Assembly: GCA_038502055.1 (NCBI GenBank)
Contig: JAXRKN010000039.1
Span: forward strand, 1,240,001-1,304,000
Direction of reading: 5' to 3'
DNA length: 64,000 nucleotides
Source of the DNA: Tanytarsus gracilentus
Taxonomy: Eukaryota; Arthropoda; Insecta; Diptera; Chironomidae
The notes under the pieces were generated by a model. That model searched no databases and was not told the DNA's origin. It saw only the letters and a program-made list of their open reading frames with translations. The position numbers and the translations under genes are program-made. Numbering within the stretch: position 1 is the first letter of the stretch; the number at the start of each line of letters is the position of its first letter. Of the stretch, positions 27,501-40,400 are shown piece after piece.

Positions 27501-28611
27501 ATTGAAAATTTTCTATTTTAAAAAGTAACAAAATTGGATTTTTTTACAAAATTTCTTTCCATTTTTAATTCTAGTTGCTAAATTATCAAATTTCACTTTT
27601 GTCAGCAAGTTTCAAAAAAAATTAATTGTGTACAGTTTAAGTAATTTCATTCCATTTTCTCCACCACAGATTATGGACTTCATGCAATGCATAAACTTCA
27701 AATCTCGTCTCGACCGTGAGCGAGAAATGATTCGTCGAAAAATTCGCTCCTCGACCCTCTACCGCAAGCCAAGCTTCACAAAGTCCGCATTCAACATCTA
27801 CAATCCCAACAGTGATGTCACAAAAGTTTCTGTCATAACGAAGAATATCAAAATTAACGAATTTAAAGACGAATCAGTGAGAAAAAGTAAATCGCCACTG
27901 CTGGTGAATGATGAGCAAGAAGACGAGTGTTCGAATGAGGAGAAATCAATTTTATGCATTGGCAACAAATATCTTGACCTAACATCGAATCTAATCGCTT
28001 CGCCAATTTGCAAATCTATGTCGACATCAACGCTCAATTTGATGTGCGATGATAAACTCGAGAGTGACTTTGAGCGGGCAATTTCACAGTCACATTTATC
28101 GCCAGCGGCCGCCATGACGATAGTCAATAGTTCGACGATGAAAAAATCGAGTGAGGATTTGCAGGAAAATTTAAAGAAACCAAAAACTGCCAAAAGCATT
28201 TCGAGTCCATTTTTATATGTTAAGTCCGACAACGAACGGACCTCCGATGGCGAAGATGCACAGGACACGCAATCGCCATCAGAAAAACGTAAAAATCACA
28301 AAATTATTAAGAAAAGTGCACTTTTATATAACAATCATCTTGGTGCTGGTTGCGGCAAGTATAGTGATGCTTTAAAGACAGAAGTCACGCTCGATGACTT
28401 GCCCAGTAGCATTGATGTTGCCGATAATAACAATAATAATTCTATTAAGACACTCAATAGCATCACTGCCAATAACAATCATACTATCAAGACGGTAAAG
28501 AAAAGTGCAGCGGTGACACGAAAAATTAAATCTTGCAACACAAAAACTAACTCTGATGCACATCGTGACTCTCTCAAATCGACAACGACGAGAAAAGCGG
28601 AAAGTTCATAA
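24586..28611 (+). CDS. TTLL3A: Tubulin glycylase, TTLL3A-like
   Basis: Twelve exons: 24586-24972, 25045-25163, 25223-25314, 25468-26130, 26244-26303, 26357-26402, 26467-26638, 26687-26843, 26957-27094, 27145-27237, 27299-27465 and 27670-28611. They join in phase into 1011 residues. An in-frame TAA lies just upstream of the ATG, which fixes the start. The protein has a charged N-terminus, then a tubulin-tyrosine-ligase-like ATP-grasp domain at about 210-620. Visible motifs are WIIKPGNKCRGRGI (ATP-binding lysine 393), VQKYIERPLII, KFDIRQWFL, HLTNHAIQK and FELYGADF...LIEINASPDL with D571, E584 and N586. All the core ATP/Mg ligands expected in the family are present; the usual serine of the KSRGRG motif is cysteine. 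A single last exon encodes a low-complexity Ser/Lys/Asn tail of about 310 residues. TTLL3 enzymes add glycine to glutamates in tubulin tails, mainly in axonemes. The length matches Drosophila TTLL3A (about 990 residues, from memory). A second glycylase gene follows 130 bp downstream. Confidence 0.93.
25346..25424 (+). other. Pre-miRNA-like hairpin in TTLL3A intron 3
   Basis: Intron 3 (25315-25467, 153 bp) is about twice as long as most introns of this gene, and most of it is one hairpin. The 5' arm begins TGCCCTTGCGGGGCAC, the 3' arm ends TTGTGCCGCCAGGGGTA, and the loop is TGCTT at 25381-25385. Roughly 30 base pairs form, including an uninterrupted inner run next to the loop (AAATC with GATTT), broken by small bulges. 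It is G+C-richer than its surroundings. It may be an intronic miRNA precursor, a splicing structure or a decayed foldback element. Confidence 0.5.
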
Positions 28612-28741
28612 TGACTTTATGACTCCCACCAGTTTCATCATATTATAATTAATTAGAAAAAAATTCATTAATTCTCTCTTAAAAAAGCTCATTCAGCATG
28701 CCCATAGTATCTTTAAAAATGTCATCAAATTTAATTAAAGC

Positions 28742-31356
28742 ATGATTGCGAATTTTGATAATTCTTGTTATGCCAAAAAAATAGCAGAGCAGGAGGAGGA
28801 CGCTGGAAAGAGCCCTTACGACGACAGTGACTTTGATCTATCCCCCGACACTGATTTTGACGGTGAGATATAAATTTTAATTTTTTTAAATCATTTAATT
28901 TAGAAAGTAGTTTTTAAAACGAGCTTTTAAAATTTGATCAGTTTATTAGCTTTGCATGAAAACTATTTAAAGCTGCTCCTTTTCAAATTAGAATTTAGAG
29001 CTTTTTTAAAGCTTAGCTTAAACCCTTTCAAAAATCCTCAAACTTAAATATTTTAGGATACAACGGCTACAAGTGGTCGCGCAGAAAAATGTCAAAAGAC
29101 AGAAAAAAATCTCGTCGCGGTTCAAAAAAACGCAAAAATGGAAAAATTTCGTCAAACTACCACAAAGACTTTATTCGCAATCCAGTTTTCACGGAAGAAG
29201 AAAATTTGGAGATTTTTAAGGTGCTCGAGACACGCGCGCACGAAGCAACTAACAACAAGAGAATTTTCACGATTGTCGGTTCTTTTGATGTTCTTCGTCA
29301 AAGTTTAATTGCACGAGGTTGGATTGAGAAAATTCCCGAAACAGAATCCTCAAAAGTTGTCGTCAATGAGAAGTGCATAAGTGAAACGGCGACCGATTAT
29401 GACACGCTTCGAATTGTTTTGTCTCAACTCGTCAGATCAAGCCCGATTTATTTCATCTGGCAGCCGAAACATTTTGAAGGATTCTCCGTTAATGTCCATC
29501 ATCCTTTTCGTAACCGAATTAATCGCATGAGATTTTTTGATTTCACCCTCAAAGAGGGTTTGCATAATTTAGCTGAAAATATTCAATGGCACATTATTGA
29601 AGGTTTATCTGAGTTGACTTACCCGAGATCATTTTTACTTATGGATCTTTATCAACGCGATTATTTCCTGCAAGAATTTCGTCGCTCGCTAATTACAAGT
29701 TTCATTTTTTTCATCAACGAAAATTTCGATTCAGTTTTCACATCCGATGGCACAATTGCGATCGAAGTTGTTTTCAATTCTCTCCAGCGAGTCGAGCAAT
29801 ATGTCAAGGTCAAACAGCATTTGTGCATTGATCAGGAGAGAATGAACAACAACACCGCATTTAATGAGATTTCAAAGCAAATCGAACTCGTCGTTCATGA
29901 AGGAAAGAAAATTAAAATGCCATCGTACATTGAAGGCGTTTCACTGCAAAAGCTAAAAGAGAATGTGAAAATTGCAACCGCAGAAATTCACGTCTATTGG
30001 CCTGATAGCATTTATGATGGACATTTCAATTTGTGGATTCTCAAGCCTATTAATCGTTCGAGGGGGTTTGGCATTTTTCTTTTAAGAGATGTCGAGAAGA
30101 TTTTCGATCATGTCGTGAGGCATTCGGAAAATAAATACATTATTCAAAAATACATTGGTGAGTGCTTAAAAATTAATAATTTTTCAATTTTTAAATCCAA
30201 AACATTTTAGAACGTCCACTTTTGATTTACAACACTAAATTCGATGTCAGACTTTATTTCCTCACTGTCGTCACCAAAACGAGTGTCAACATTTGGTGCT
30301 ACAAAGATTGCTATCTAAAATTTTCATCCCAGGAGTTTTCACTAAAAAATCTCCACGAGTCAATCCATTTGACAAATAATTCAATTCAAAAATATTATTT
30401 AAATTGTTTGAGAGATCCGGGACTACCCGAGCATAATATGTGGCTATTGCGAGATTTTAAAAATTATTTAAACACTCTCGAAACTCCAAATGCTAATATT
30501 TGGCATGAGAAAATTTATCCAGCAATGAAAAAAAATTTATTGGCAATTATTTTGGCGAGTTTGGAAGATACAGATTTAGAGTTCAATACTTTTGAGCTAA
30601 ATGGATGTGATTTTTTAATTAGCGAAGATTTCAATCCAATTTTACTGGAAATTAATGCAAATCCTGATTTGAGCTTTACAACGAGGACGACTAGGGACAT
30701 TTGTCCGAGGGTCATGGAGGATTTGATCAAAGGTAGGTTTTCCCGGAATATTTTAATTAATTCCTGGATCTTTAAAATAGTTTTTGAAATTTTCATCAGT
30801 CATCATCGACCTCTCCAATGACCCAACTGCCTCTACTGGTGATTTTGAATTAATTTATGAATGCATTTTTGAACGCACCGGTCCACCGTCGCAAAAAATT
30901 CAACTCAATGTTGATGGCAAGAAAATTCTTCCACCCATTCGCAATCCACGGCAGTTTTTTCCATTTCGGAACATCACAGAGTTGGTCATCCAAGGAGAAA
31001 AACTCTTTAACCCCCTCAAAGGTGATTTTTATAGAATCTAAAATAATATTTTAGAGAATTTATTTTAAAATCCAGGTCGATATCGCGCTCCCGTCATTGT
31101 TAAACATCAACCGCGATCCGTGGAAAGTGCGCCAGTTGAAGGCGAAAGACGAAGCCGGAGCATGAAGAAATTTTTCAAGCCAACCAAAATATATCGCAGT
31201 CCAACTCAACCGCGAAATATCTTCAAAAACATTGTAGTAAAACCTTATTCAGACGAGATTGTTACTTATGTCAAAAAACTCCCAAGAATTTTACAATCAA
31301 CAAATAGAAAATTTATTAATTTGAATGATTTGATGAGATATTTAAAGATAGAATAG
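28742..31356 (+). CDS. TTLL3B: Tubulin glycylase, TTLL3B-like
   Basis: Five exons: 28742-28862, 29057-30157, 30211-30732, 30800-31021 and 31076-31356, joined into 748 residues. The first exon is short (acidic DDSDFDLSPDTDFD); the next begins a basic stretch and then the catalytic region. The ATP-grasp motifs are WILKPINRSRGFGI (lysine 370), IQKYIERPLLI, KFDVRLYFL, HLTNNSIQK and FELNGCDF...LLEINANPDL with D541, E554 and N556. Key ligands are kept, so an active enzyme is likely. Compared with the upstream paralogue, RQWF has become RLYF and the second G of RGRG is lost. The Ser/Lys tail of the first gene is absent. The length matches Drosophila TTLL3B (about 750 residues, from memory). It probably arose by tandem duplication with TTLL3A; fusion of three TTLL3A exon boundaries into one exon here shows intron loss or gain since. 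The start at 28742 is the first ATG in frame. Confidence 0.9.
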
Positions 31357-31441
31357 AGAATGTTGATTGTGCCCTGTGATAAAATGTTACCGGCACTGCC
31401 ATTGTGTTACAAATAGCTTCAAAACTTACACAATTATGAAA

Positions 31442-31447
31442 AATAAA
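31442..31447 (+). terminator. Poly(A) signal of TTLL3B
   Basis: AATAAA lies 86 bases after the TTLL3B stop codon and only 38 bases before the stop codon of the convergent Apoltp gene. The two mature 3' ends therefore probably abut or overlap. Confidence 0.6.
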
Positions 31448-31484
31448 AGAAATTAATCTTAAATTACATACAAAACAGTTTAAT

Positions 31485-34400
31485 TTAGTCAAAATAGTCG
31501 CCTTCATTGCTTTCATCGGAATCACTCTGAAAATGAATTAATTATTTACTTGAAAGTTGTTGCAAAATTTTCTCACCTCATCATTTTTAATGCTGTTCAT
31601 GTTTTCGCAGCTAAAGCAAGTAAAGTAAGCAGCTCCTGAATTGTGTCCTTCGCACTCGCAATGATGACACGATTTAGGATTGACCACTGCAACTCTCTTT
31701 GCAAAAACATTCGCGATAGTCCTCAATTCATTTTCATTGGTTTTGTTGCCACCCGAAAATATTGAGCCATCAGTCTCGAGAGCAAGTGACGTGCAGAGTT
31801 CGAGTTTTTTACCAAAATTTACTTTCGCTTTCAACTTTTCGTCGCCGATTAATTTTGTTCTATCGGTTTTGAGAAAAGCTTTTTTATTATCAACGCCAAT
31901 AGCTTTTCTGTTGTTAAAATATTCATTGGTGAGGACGTGAAGAGTGATGTCTTTTTCACTGAGAAGTTGACTCACGGACTTTAAGTCAAACTAAGGAATA
32001 AATTTTAATTAATAAATTTTCAAATTCTTTAAAATTTACCTTCAATAAATTCAGTTGACATTCACTACAGATTGAAAGAACGAAAACTTTCACAGCACCA
32101 GGCTTAAAAATTAACTCAGATGCTCTCGTTACGGCAGAAAACACATCTGATTTTTCATTTCCTGTATCAGCCTTCACATGATCAAAATAAGCTTGAATAC
32201 TTTTAGCATCAGTGAAAACTTTTCCATCCGAAGTTATGCTTTTAGGTTTTTCATACTCTCCGGAACCTCCAAAAGTCATGACAGCAAATCTAACATCATT
32301 TATTGAGTTCCCTGTAAGTTCTTTTGTTAATGAATGTACGAATGTGTTGAGCATTGTCTTTCTTGAGGTTTCAGCATTGCAGCTTTTGGATTCCATCAAA
32401 AAAACAACATCTACGGCTGGTTTAAGTTCATCGTCTTTGAATTTAATAAATGCTCCTTCGGTAACGTACGATCCATTAGGAAGGTTACAGCTTAAAAATT
32501 ATGAAACATTTTAGTGGTCATTCGACTAAAATTTTATTCTTAACTTACTGAATACAAGAATCCGGAATTCTCAATGGAATGTTTGATCCAGCACAGGCAT
32601 CGATGTAAGCGATTGCTGATGTACATGCAGCCTGTTCCATATTTTTGCTTGTAGCTTGATATCTTGGAAGTGATCCCAAATGAATGCACATTTCATAAAA
32701 TGACTGAGGATCGACAGTTAAAAAGCAGTTGATGAAATACGAAGTTTGTTGTCTAAAATATGAGTCACAATTCCATGCGAGTGTTTCATAAAATTCACTA
32801 GGATTTTGAGGTGTTTCTGGTGAAATTTGACGATTTCCAGCAGTGACCCAGCTATTTAGGAAAATCTCTTTATTTACAGTGATGTCATTGTCAGCGGTCA
32901 TAAAATCATCAAAATTTTCATTGTTCATTGTGCCGAGAACACCAGCAACCTTTCCAAAGAACCATCCACTAAGTTCAATCCGACATACATCAAACTCGAG
33001 ATTGCATTGAATATTAAATCCCCGGATTGATTTAACCGTCACAACATTGAGTTCTCGTGTGATTAAAAAGTCTCCACTAGTTGTTGGTAAAACAGTCATT
33101 GGATGGTCACCGACTCGAATTTTTCCAACAGGATTTCCAAGCTCAATTTCAATACTTGAATTTTTAGATTTTATTAATAGACTTTTCGATAAAAATTGCT
33201 GATTTCCGGTTGATAATGAAGACGGTTTGAGAATAATAGTAAAATGTCCATCGATAAAGTCATGAGCAAGCAGGTAAGAGCATTGGTCATCAAGCACTTT
33301 TGATTCTCGAAATTCACTCGCATCAAATTCCAAACTTGTTTTGTCGAACGTAACAATATGTCGAGATCCAACAAGCAACGCGTGAGCCTTAAATGGCGGC
33401 ACCAAATTTTGAGGTTCAGTTAAGAAAATTCCATTGAAAAAATTCCACGAATTATTTTTAGCTCCAAAAAGGAAAGTTTGGGCATCATTGAAAAATTTAT
33501 ATTCAGGAATTTCCTCAAACTGAGGTGTTTCATTGAATGCGTGCCATGAAATCGGAAGCTTTTGCTCCCAAATAATTTTTCCTTCTTCTGGATCGAAAAT
33601 AAATTTAGTTTTAGCCTCGCGATAAACGTCTTCAGTCTCCAGTGCATTCTGAGTGATTCTCGATAATTTTTTCTTCAAAATTTCCAACAAAGCATTTAAA
33701 CGCTTGTCAAGTTGAAATTCGTTCATCAACCATTTAATTCTTGATTGAATTTCTTGCAGTTGATCGAAATATTCTTTAATACCTTCAACATTTCGAAGTT
33801 CCTCAAGCGAGTGACCTAAGTCAACCAATACTTCTCTCAATTCCGCTGCAAATGGCATTCGAAGAACTTTTTCTTTGGCAAAGTTAAAAAGAAGTCCCGA
33901 ATATTTTTTGACATTTGTGAACAAGTCATTGGTCTTCATATCGGTGTAGAGAATGTCCAAGTCACGTGTGATGTTCGACACACGAACGAAGTAGGGCGAC
34001 TCGATGATTTCATTGGTTCGATTGTACATAAAGTCTTAAAGAATAAAAATATATTTTAATATTTTAATTTTAAAAAAAGTTCAGCTCACCAAAAATCTCC
34101 GAACTTATGCTCCATAGAGTTGTCTCAACATAGTGAATACTTCTTATAATTTGAGGTTCAATGCTCTGCAAAATTTTGCTCCAATAAGATGAGAGTGTCA
34201 AGGCCAAATTGTCCCACATTGCTTCAACATAATTTATGAATTTGATGTGAAGCTCTTTGACAAATTTATCGTAATTTTCGATGATGGAGTTGAGGAACTG
34301 AGTGACATATTCCATTGCATTTCCATGAAGGAGTTTATTAAAAGTGTCAAGAGATTCTTTGTAAGAAGCTTTAATCTGTTAAAAAAATAGTAATTTTATA

Positions 34401-37400
34401 TATTTTCTTCCACTTGCCTAAATCTCAACTCACCATGTTAACCATCCACGAAACTGAATTAGTGAATGCTGAACTTGATTCACCAAGTGCAACCCACATT
34501 TCTTTGAAGAATCTCGGGATGGTTTGAATGTGATCTGCAATCGCAAGCTCATCCAAAATCGACAGAGTGTAATTCATGAGTGATTGAATGTAAAAATCAT
34601 CAGCATGATAAGATTCGTTTAAGAAATTTCTGAATGCTAAAAGATCTTCATCGATGTCCTTAAGAGCTGATAAATCTTCGATAAATTCATTCATTGATGA
34701 TTTCGAGTCATCCAATATATCAACAATAATGTCTTTAGTTTCCGTGTAAAAAATGTGAACCCAATAATCAAGTTCAACGGCTAGAGCGTTGTAGCGAGAT
34801 GCCATGAAATTTTTAATATTCTCTTTAACTTCTTTCTTAATTCTTGGACGCCATAAAAATTTGCTCGTAATCAATCTCGAGTGGTTCATTTGAATGAAAT
34901 AAGAAACATCATCAATTCGCTTGTCATCATAATCACGCCAAATGTTCATTACTGCGCTCCTTGTGTCCGGAATATTTCCTCGCATTTGGAATCGCTGTGA
35001 TGCATCTTCAGTCAAATTTACATCACCATTTATGAATTTTTCTTTAAGGTTAAGGACAAATTTTCCTTCCGTGTTGTTGTCGCTATCGACGTAAATTCCC
35101 TCGAAAATATAAATTGGAAATTCGGGTTTGAAAATTCCATAGATATGATCGAGATGACTCGGAAGTTGACGCTAGAAAAATTAATTTTTGAATTATAAAA
35201 AGACGTTAAAATTTTTTTAAACCTACGAAATATTTGATTTCTTTTTTATCAGCATCAATAAATCCAAGCAACTCAAGTTCTTGATCGGGGAGGTAACTTC
35301 GTTTGTAGCTAGCGACAGCTTCAGCTTTATATAAACTTGGTTGAAGTCCAACTGAGCCATCGAAAAACAAATTAAGATTTGATGCTCCGTGCTCAGCAGT
35401 GACATGAAGTGAATATTTTTTGTGCCCAACTTCAGCACTTACATCTTTAACTTCTGTCAAAAATTTAGCATGCCGGTCTTCATCATCAGCATAATCGATA
35501 TCGATCTCAAACTTTGAAAGAGTAATTTTATCTTTAAAGTAGCTTCCACTTAGAGTCACATCTCTCTCGAATTTTGGATGCTTTAGTGCGAATAAAACTG
35601 ATTGATGATTGTCATTTGCCGATTGAGTTAAGTCCTTCCATTGGAACTGGCCAGTAATTGATTTAAATTCTTCTTCATCCGCTTGCATTTCAGCGCTTGA
35701 GTTTTCTTCCTCAATTGGTTCTTTTTTATTCCAAGTAATTGTTACATCAGTGTCTAATGCATTCGATTTAAGTGAATAATTTCCACCAACAATAATTTTT
35801 CTCATCGGATACGAAAGCTCAAATGTAACTTCTTGGCCTTCATCGGTGACTTTAGATGTGTTTTTAAGTTCAAAATTGTAAGCGAGCCAAACATTTTTAG
35901 CGAGTTCAATTCTCGAGCTCTGATGAGTTTGAGCGTCGAGAGATTTGTATTCGGATGACCAAATAATAGTTCGATTAGGGTGCGTCGCTATAAGTTGGTA
36001 CTTTTGCTGAGTATCCTTAATTTCAACGACAAATTCACCGGTGATGTTGAAGCGATTGTCTCTGCTAAGGTCGAAAAGCTCAATGTGCTTTTTGTTCTGG
36101 ATAAAAAAAATATTTAAATTTTAAATATCCGTTAAATTTTAGTTACTCACATATTCAAACTTCTGCGGCGGTCTACTTCTCTTTTCATGCGTGAAATGAA
36201 TGCCAATTGGCCGCATTTCATTCTCTAAACTTAAGTCGATGACATCTTTCGTTTGTCCGCTTCCAATTTTCTCAGTTTTGCATGTGTAAGTGCTATTTAG
36301 AATGTTTTTTTCGTTGTATTCAACTGATCCATGCCCAGTTGTTATTAAAGGTTTTTCCTAATAGAAAATAAATACTCAATATATTAAATTTATATATTAA
36401 AATAATAAAAATACCTCGAGTCCATAAATAATCTGAATATTGTGTCTCGTTTGCAGAGGAATTTCCGCTTTAATCACACCCGACCACGCTTGATGATTCG
36501 AGCTATTTCTAAAAGTGCTCACCGAGTCTATTAACGCATAATTATCCGGCCAAGAAGCTCTTAAAAATTTCACAGTTTTCTCCTGCTCTTGCATATTATC
36601 AAAATTAAAATCAATGTTAACCCAACTCATATTGAAAATAGGCAGAGATGAGTTTATTGCTCCTTTAGCATTTTGCATATCAACAAATGCAATGTCAGCA
36701 TTAACAACTTGATTAGATTCGGGGTAATTTATGTCAGCATGAAGAATTTTATAAATGTCCTGTCCATCGTAATTCGCATTTACGACCAAAGTCTTTTCAT
36801 CGGTGCTTTGCGGTGTCAGCAGTTCCCACTTACAAATTGATTTTTCGTTAATTTTGTCAATGCTAAAATCACTTCCAATTTTATTTGTTCCATTCGAATT
36901 TCCCCACTCGATTGCAATGAACTTTTCCATTGTCGAAAAAGTTTCAATTTTTCCTTTCGCTTTGAGTGACGCAAACGTTGCTGAATTTTTGTAGCTAATT
37001 AAACAGTCAGAGTTTGAGTTTTCCTCAAATCGAGGTGGGAAGGAGCTGCCAATGAATTTAGCCTCGATATGATGGTCACTCTCAATTGGTTTGGGGAGAC
37101 TCAAGTCATAAATTAATGACATATCGTTAGCGTCTCCTTGATATTTCGCTTTCGTACTCAGCATCCAGATTGAGTTTATGTTAATGGCAAAAGCAACATC
37201 TGTTGGTGACTTTTGTGGACTTAAGTAAGAAAATTCAGTAAGAAAATTTTTGTCCTCTGAATTTGTTAAAATTTTGAACAAATAATCTTGTTTGGATTGT
37301 TTTTGTAACCACTTCCAAACACATCCAGCATCGCCTTTATATTTTGAAATTTCATAAACCAAATTCACATCTCCATTTACCGGATTCAAATTCATTTCCG

Positions 37401-40400
37401 ATGAAATATTAATTTTATCAATCAAGTGAGCTTTCCATGGAGTTTCCATGATGAATGATGTTGCATATTTTGACTTAGTTTCTGGTGTTAATGATGTCGA
37501 CAATTTAAGCTCATTAAGATCATCTCGTGATGATAAAATTTTAACGTTGTAAGCCCAGTCGAGAAGATTTTCGATAAAAAGCTCGCTTTCAAAGCTCACA
37601 AATCTCTCGTTTTGTGAAACTTTTGCGATGATCGTTCGAGTTGTAGCTTCATGCTTGAGATTGTAAATAATTTTTATGTCTTTTCTTATTGTTAAATCAG
37701 CTTGAGATGGAATGTTGTTAGTGAACCCGATAGTGCCCTCGAAATCATACGGAATTGCATCCTTGAAAACTTTTCCTTTAACTTTGTACGCTCCTGATTG
37801 CTCACTAATTTCACCCATAAAACTTGCATCTAAAAGTTCACTCAGTGGCGTTGAAATTTCACCTTTAAATTTTTTTCCTTCTTTAACAATCAAAAATTTG
37901 ATTTCTTTTTCTTTTTCATTCTCTTCGTAGTGAATTTGAATGTCAAATCTTGGCTGTTGAGTTTCGGAGATGAAAACTGACGAGTTGAACTTGTTGATGG
38001 GAAAAATGTTTGAGGTAGCTGTAAAATATCCGTCAATAACATGAGAAGTGTCACGATAAAGCAGAACAATGTCGAATTTGCTGTCATCCATCACAAATCC
38101 CGCATTAATTTTATTCTCTTTGTCAACGGTTGTTTTTTGAATGTAGGTGCTAAAAACATAGTGAGGAAGTACTGGGGACTTTAGATCAACATTGAAAGCT
38201 GAATTAAAATTATTGTCAGTTTTATCCATCAATCCAGACATGATCAATTTCGTCTTGAATCCATCCAGCAAGAAATTAGCTTGACTTAAACCTGATTTTG
38301 CGATTTCTATTCTTGATTTGATGTTGATCCTTGAGGTATCCAGTAAGGGGTACAAAATGATCAAGGACACCTCGTGAATTTTAGTGTTTATCGCTTTTGG
38401 AAGAGCGTAGTTGAGCTTAAAGCCATAATTACTCCATTTTTCTCTGTTCTTGATGTTGACATCAAAGCGAGTCGTAAAACCTACAAGAAATAATATCAAA
38501 TTCATAAAAAGCACATTAAAAAATTAATTTACCTTCTTTCGGTGGAACTTTGACCTTAAAGTTTGAAATTATCGATCTATACTCAGGAATTGGTGTATCG
38601 ATCTTTAATCTGTTCACGATATCCACTTGAGATTTAATAACGAATTTATTTGACACCGAAATTTCTCCTTTTGGAATTTTAATTCTCGCATTGCCATGGA
38701 AAGTTTCATCGATTTGTTGAATTTCATAGTTTCCAGTTATTGGTGACCAAATCACCGAGCAAATCTCAAAATGTCCAACAAGACTGTAAAACTTTTCAAG
38801 ATCAATGTCAAAATTTGCATTCTCAGAATTTTCTACGCTATCGAGGTCATCAATTGTGTTCATTTCTTCGCGAATGTAAGTCGCTTTCGTTAGACCGAGT
38901 TGATTAATCAATTGCTTCTTTGGCTCACCAAACGCTTGAAGTCCAAGCTTGTATTTTCCAAGTTTAAATGAGCTTTCGATGTCAAAATTTTGAATGTTAT
39001 TTGCGATCACCTTCATGACCAATCCATTTTGTTCAAAATGTGGGAGAGGCGTAAAAACTTGATAAGAATATTCAAAATCATTAAACTTGGCGTAATGTGA
39101 TATTCTCTTGAATCCTATTGTAACTTTATTCAAAGCACCTTCTATGTGCATCACACTTTCACGAATGGTTCCAATAGCCAAGATTTTTTCTAAAGCCGGT
39201 TGAGGTGTTGCTGCATAAAATTTAAGATCGAAATCTGTGATCGATTTGAAGTCAAAAAGCACTTCAATGCCAAGAGATTTGTTAAGGGTTTTAAGATCAG
39301 CAATCAAATATCTCTTCTGCTCGATGATGCCAAATTTACCGAGCATTGATGGAAAAGTTTCAATTGGTGTTGAGATATTGAATGAAATCATATTGTCAAA
39401 CAATTTCTTCAAATATCCTTCAATAGCGAATGCATAAAGTCGAGTGTCAATGTCCATGTCGATCACACCATAAAGCTCTCGGTCGGTTGTGAGGGAAAAT
39501 TTAGTCACCAAAGCTCCGGAGGTGTAATTTTCGATAGGACTCAAAAAGGTGATTGTACCTGAAATGTTTCTATAGATCGCATCGTAGCTCTTTTTCCACA
39601 TGGACTTCATTGAAAAAGTTTTATATTCACTTCCATTGCTGTACTTAAAAAGCACATCCGAGTCGAGTTCATTGTTCGTTTGGTTGAATTTTAGGTGAGA
39701 AAATATTTTCGGGATGTTATCAATTGTGCTTTGAATCGAACCTCGCCAATCGCTCGAAATTTCATTTTCACTAATCATATAGTCGATGAAAAAATTAACA
39801 TCTACACTTTGATTCTCAGCCCACGATGAATCAAATTTCAATTCAAAGAGATTATTTTTTTGGAAAATTGTGCTGTTGATTTTATTGTTACGCCATCCAC
39901 CAAAAGGTGTGTCGATTTTTAAGACTGCCCATAATTTTTTATAACTACCAACTTCAGATCCAACTGAATAGCTTGCATCAATAACTTCGTCGGGACTCCA
40001 AGAAATCCTTGTCATTCCAGTGTAAGGACCTTCATTGGAAAATTTGACCTCACCATTGATTGTTCGCTCTGGATAACTCATTAAGATGTTTCCAATATAA
40101 ACTCGAGCTTTTGGTGAGTCAAATTCAAAGCTGAACACAAATCTCTGCGATGGATCTCGATTAGCATCCCATTTAAATTCAAATCCCGCATTTTTACTGA
40201 AAGTTTTCGCTAATCCCCAAATTTCAACGTGCATGTCACGAATTCGATCGAGGTGAATTTCAACTCTGGTTCTTCCAATGTCTTTTCGACTGAGATTCGC
40301 ATTCACTGAGTAAACATATTCAGCCCAATTAATTTCACTCTTTAAAATATCCACGAGTGCCTCAGCCTCAAGCTTCTCAATTAGAAACGAGTAATATTTA

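Noticed and set aside
27798..28268. Minus-strand open frame of 156 codons
   Set aside because: Mirror of the Ser/Lys/Asn-rich tail exon of TTLL3A; simple codon composition keeps the other strand open.
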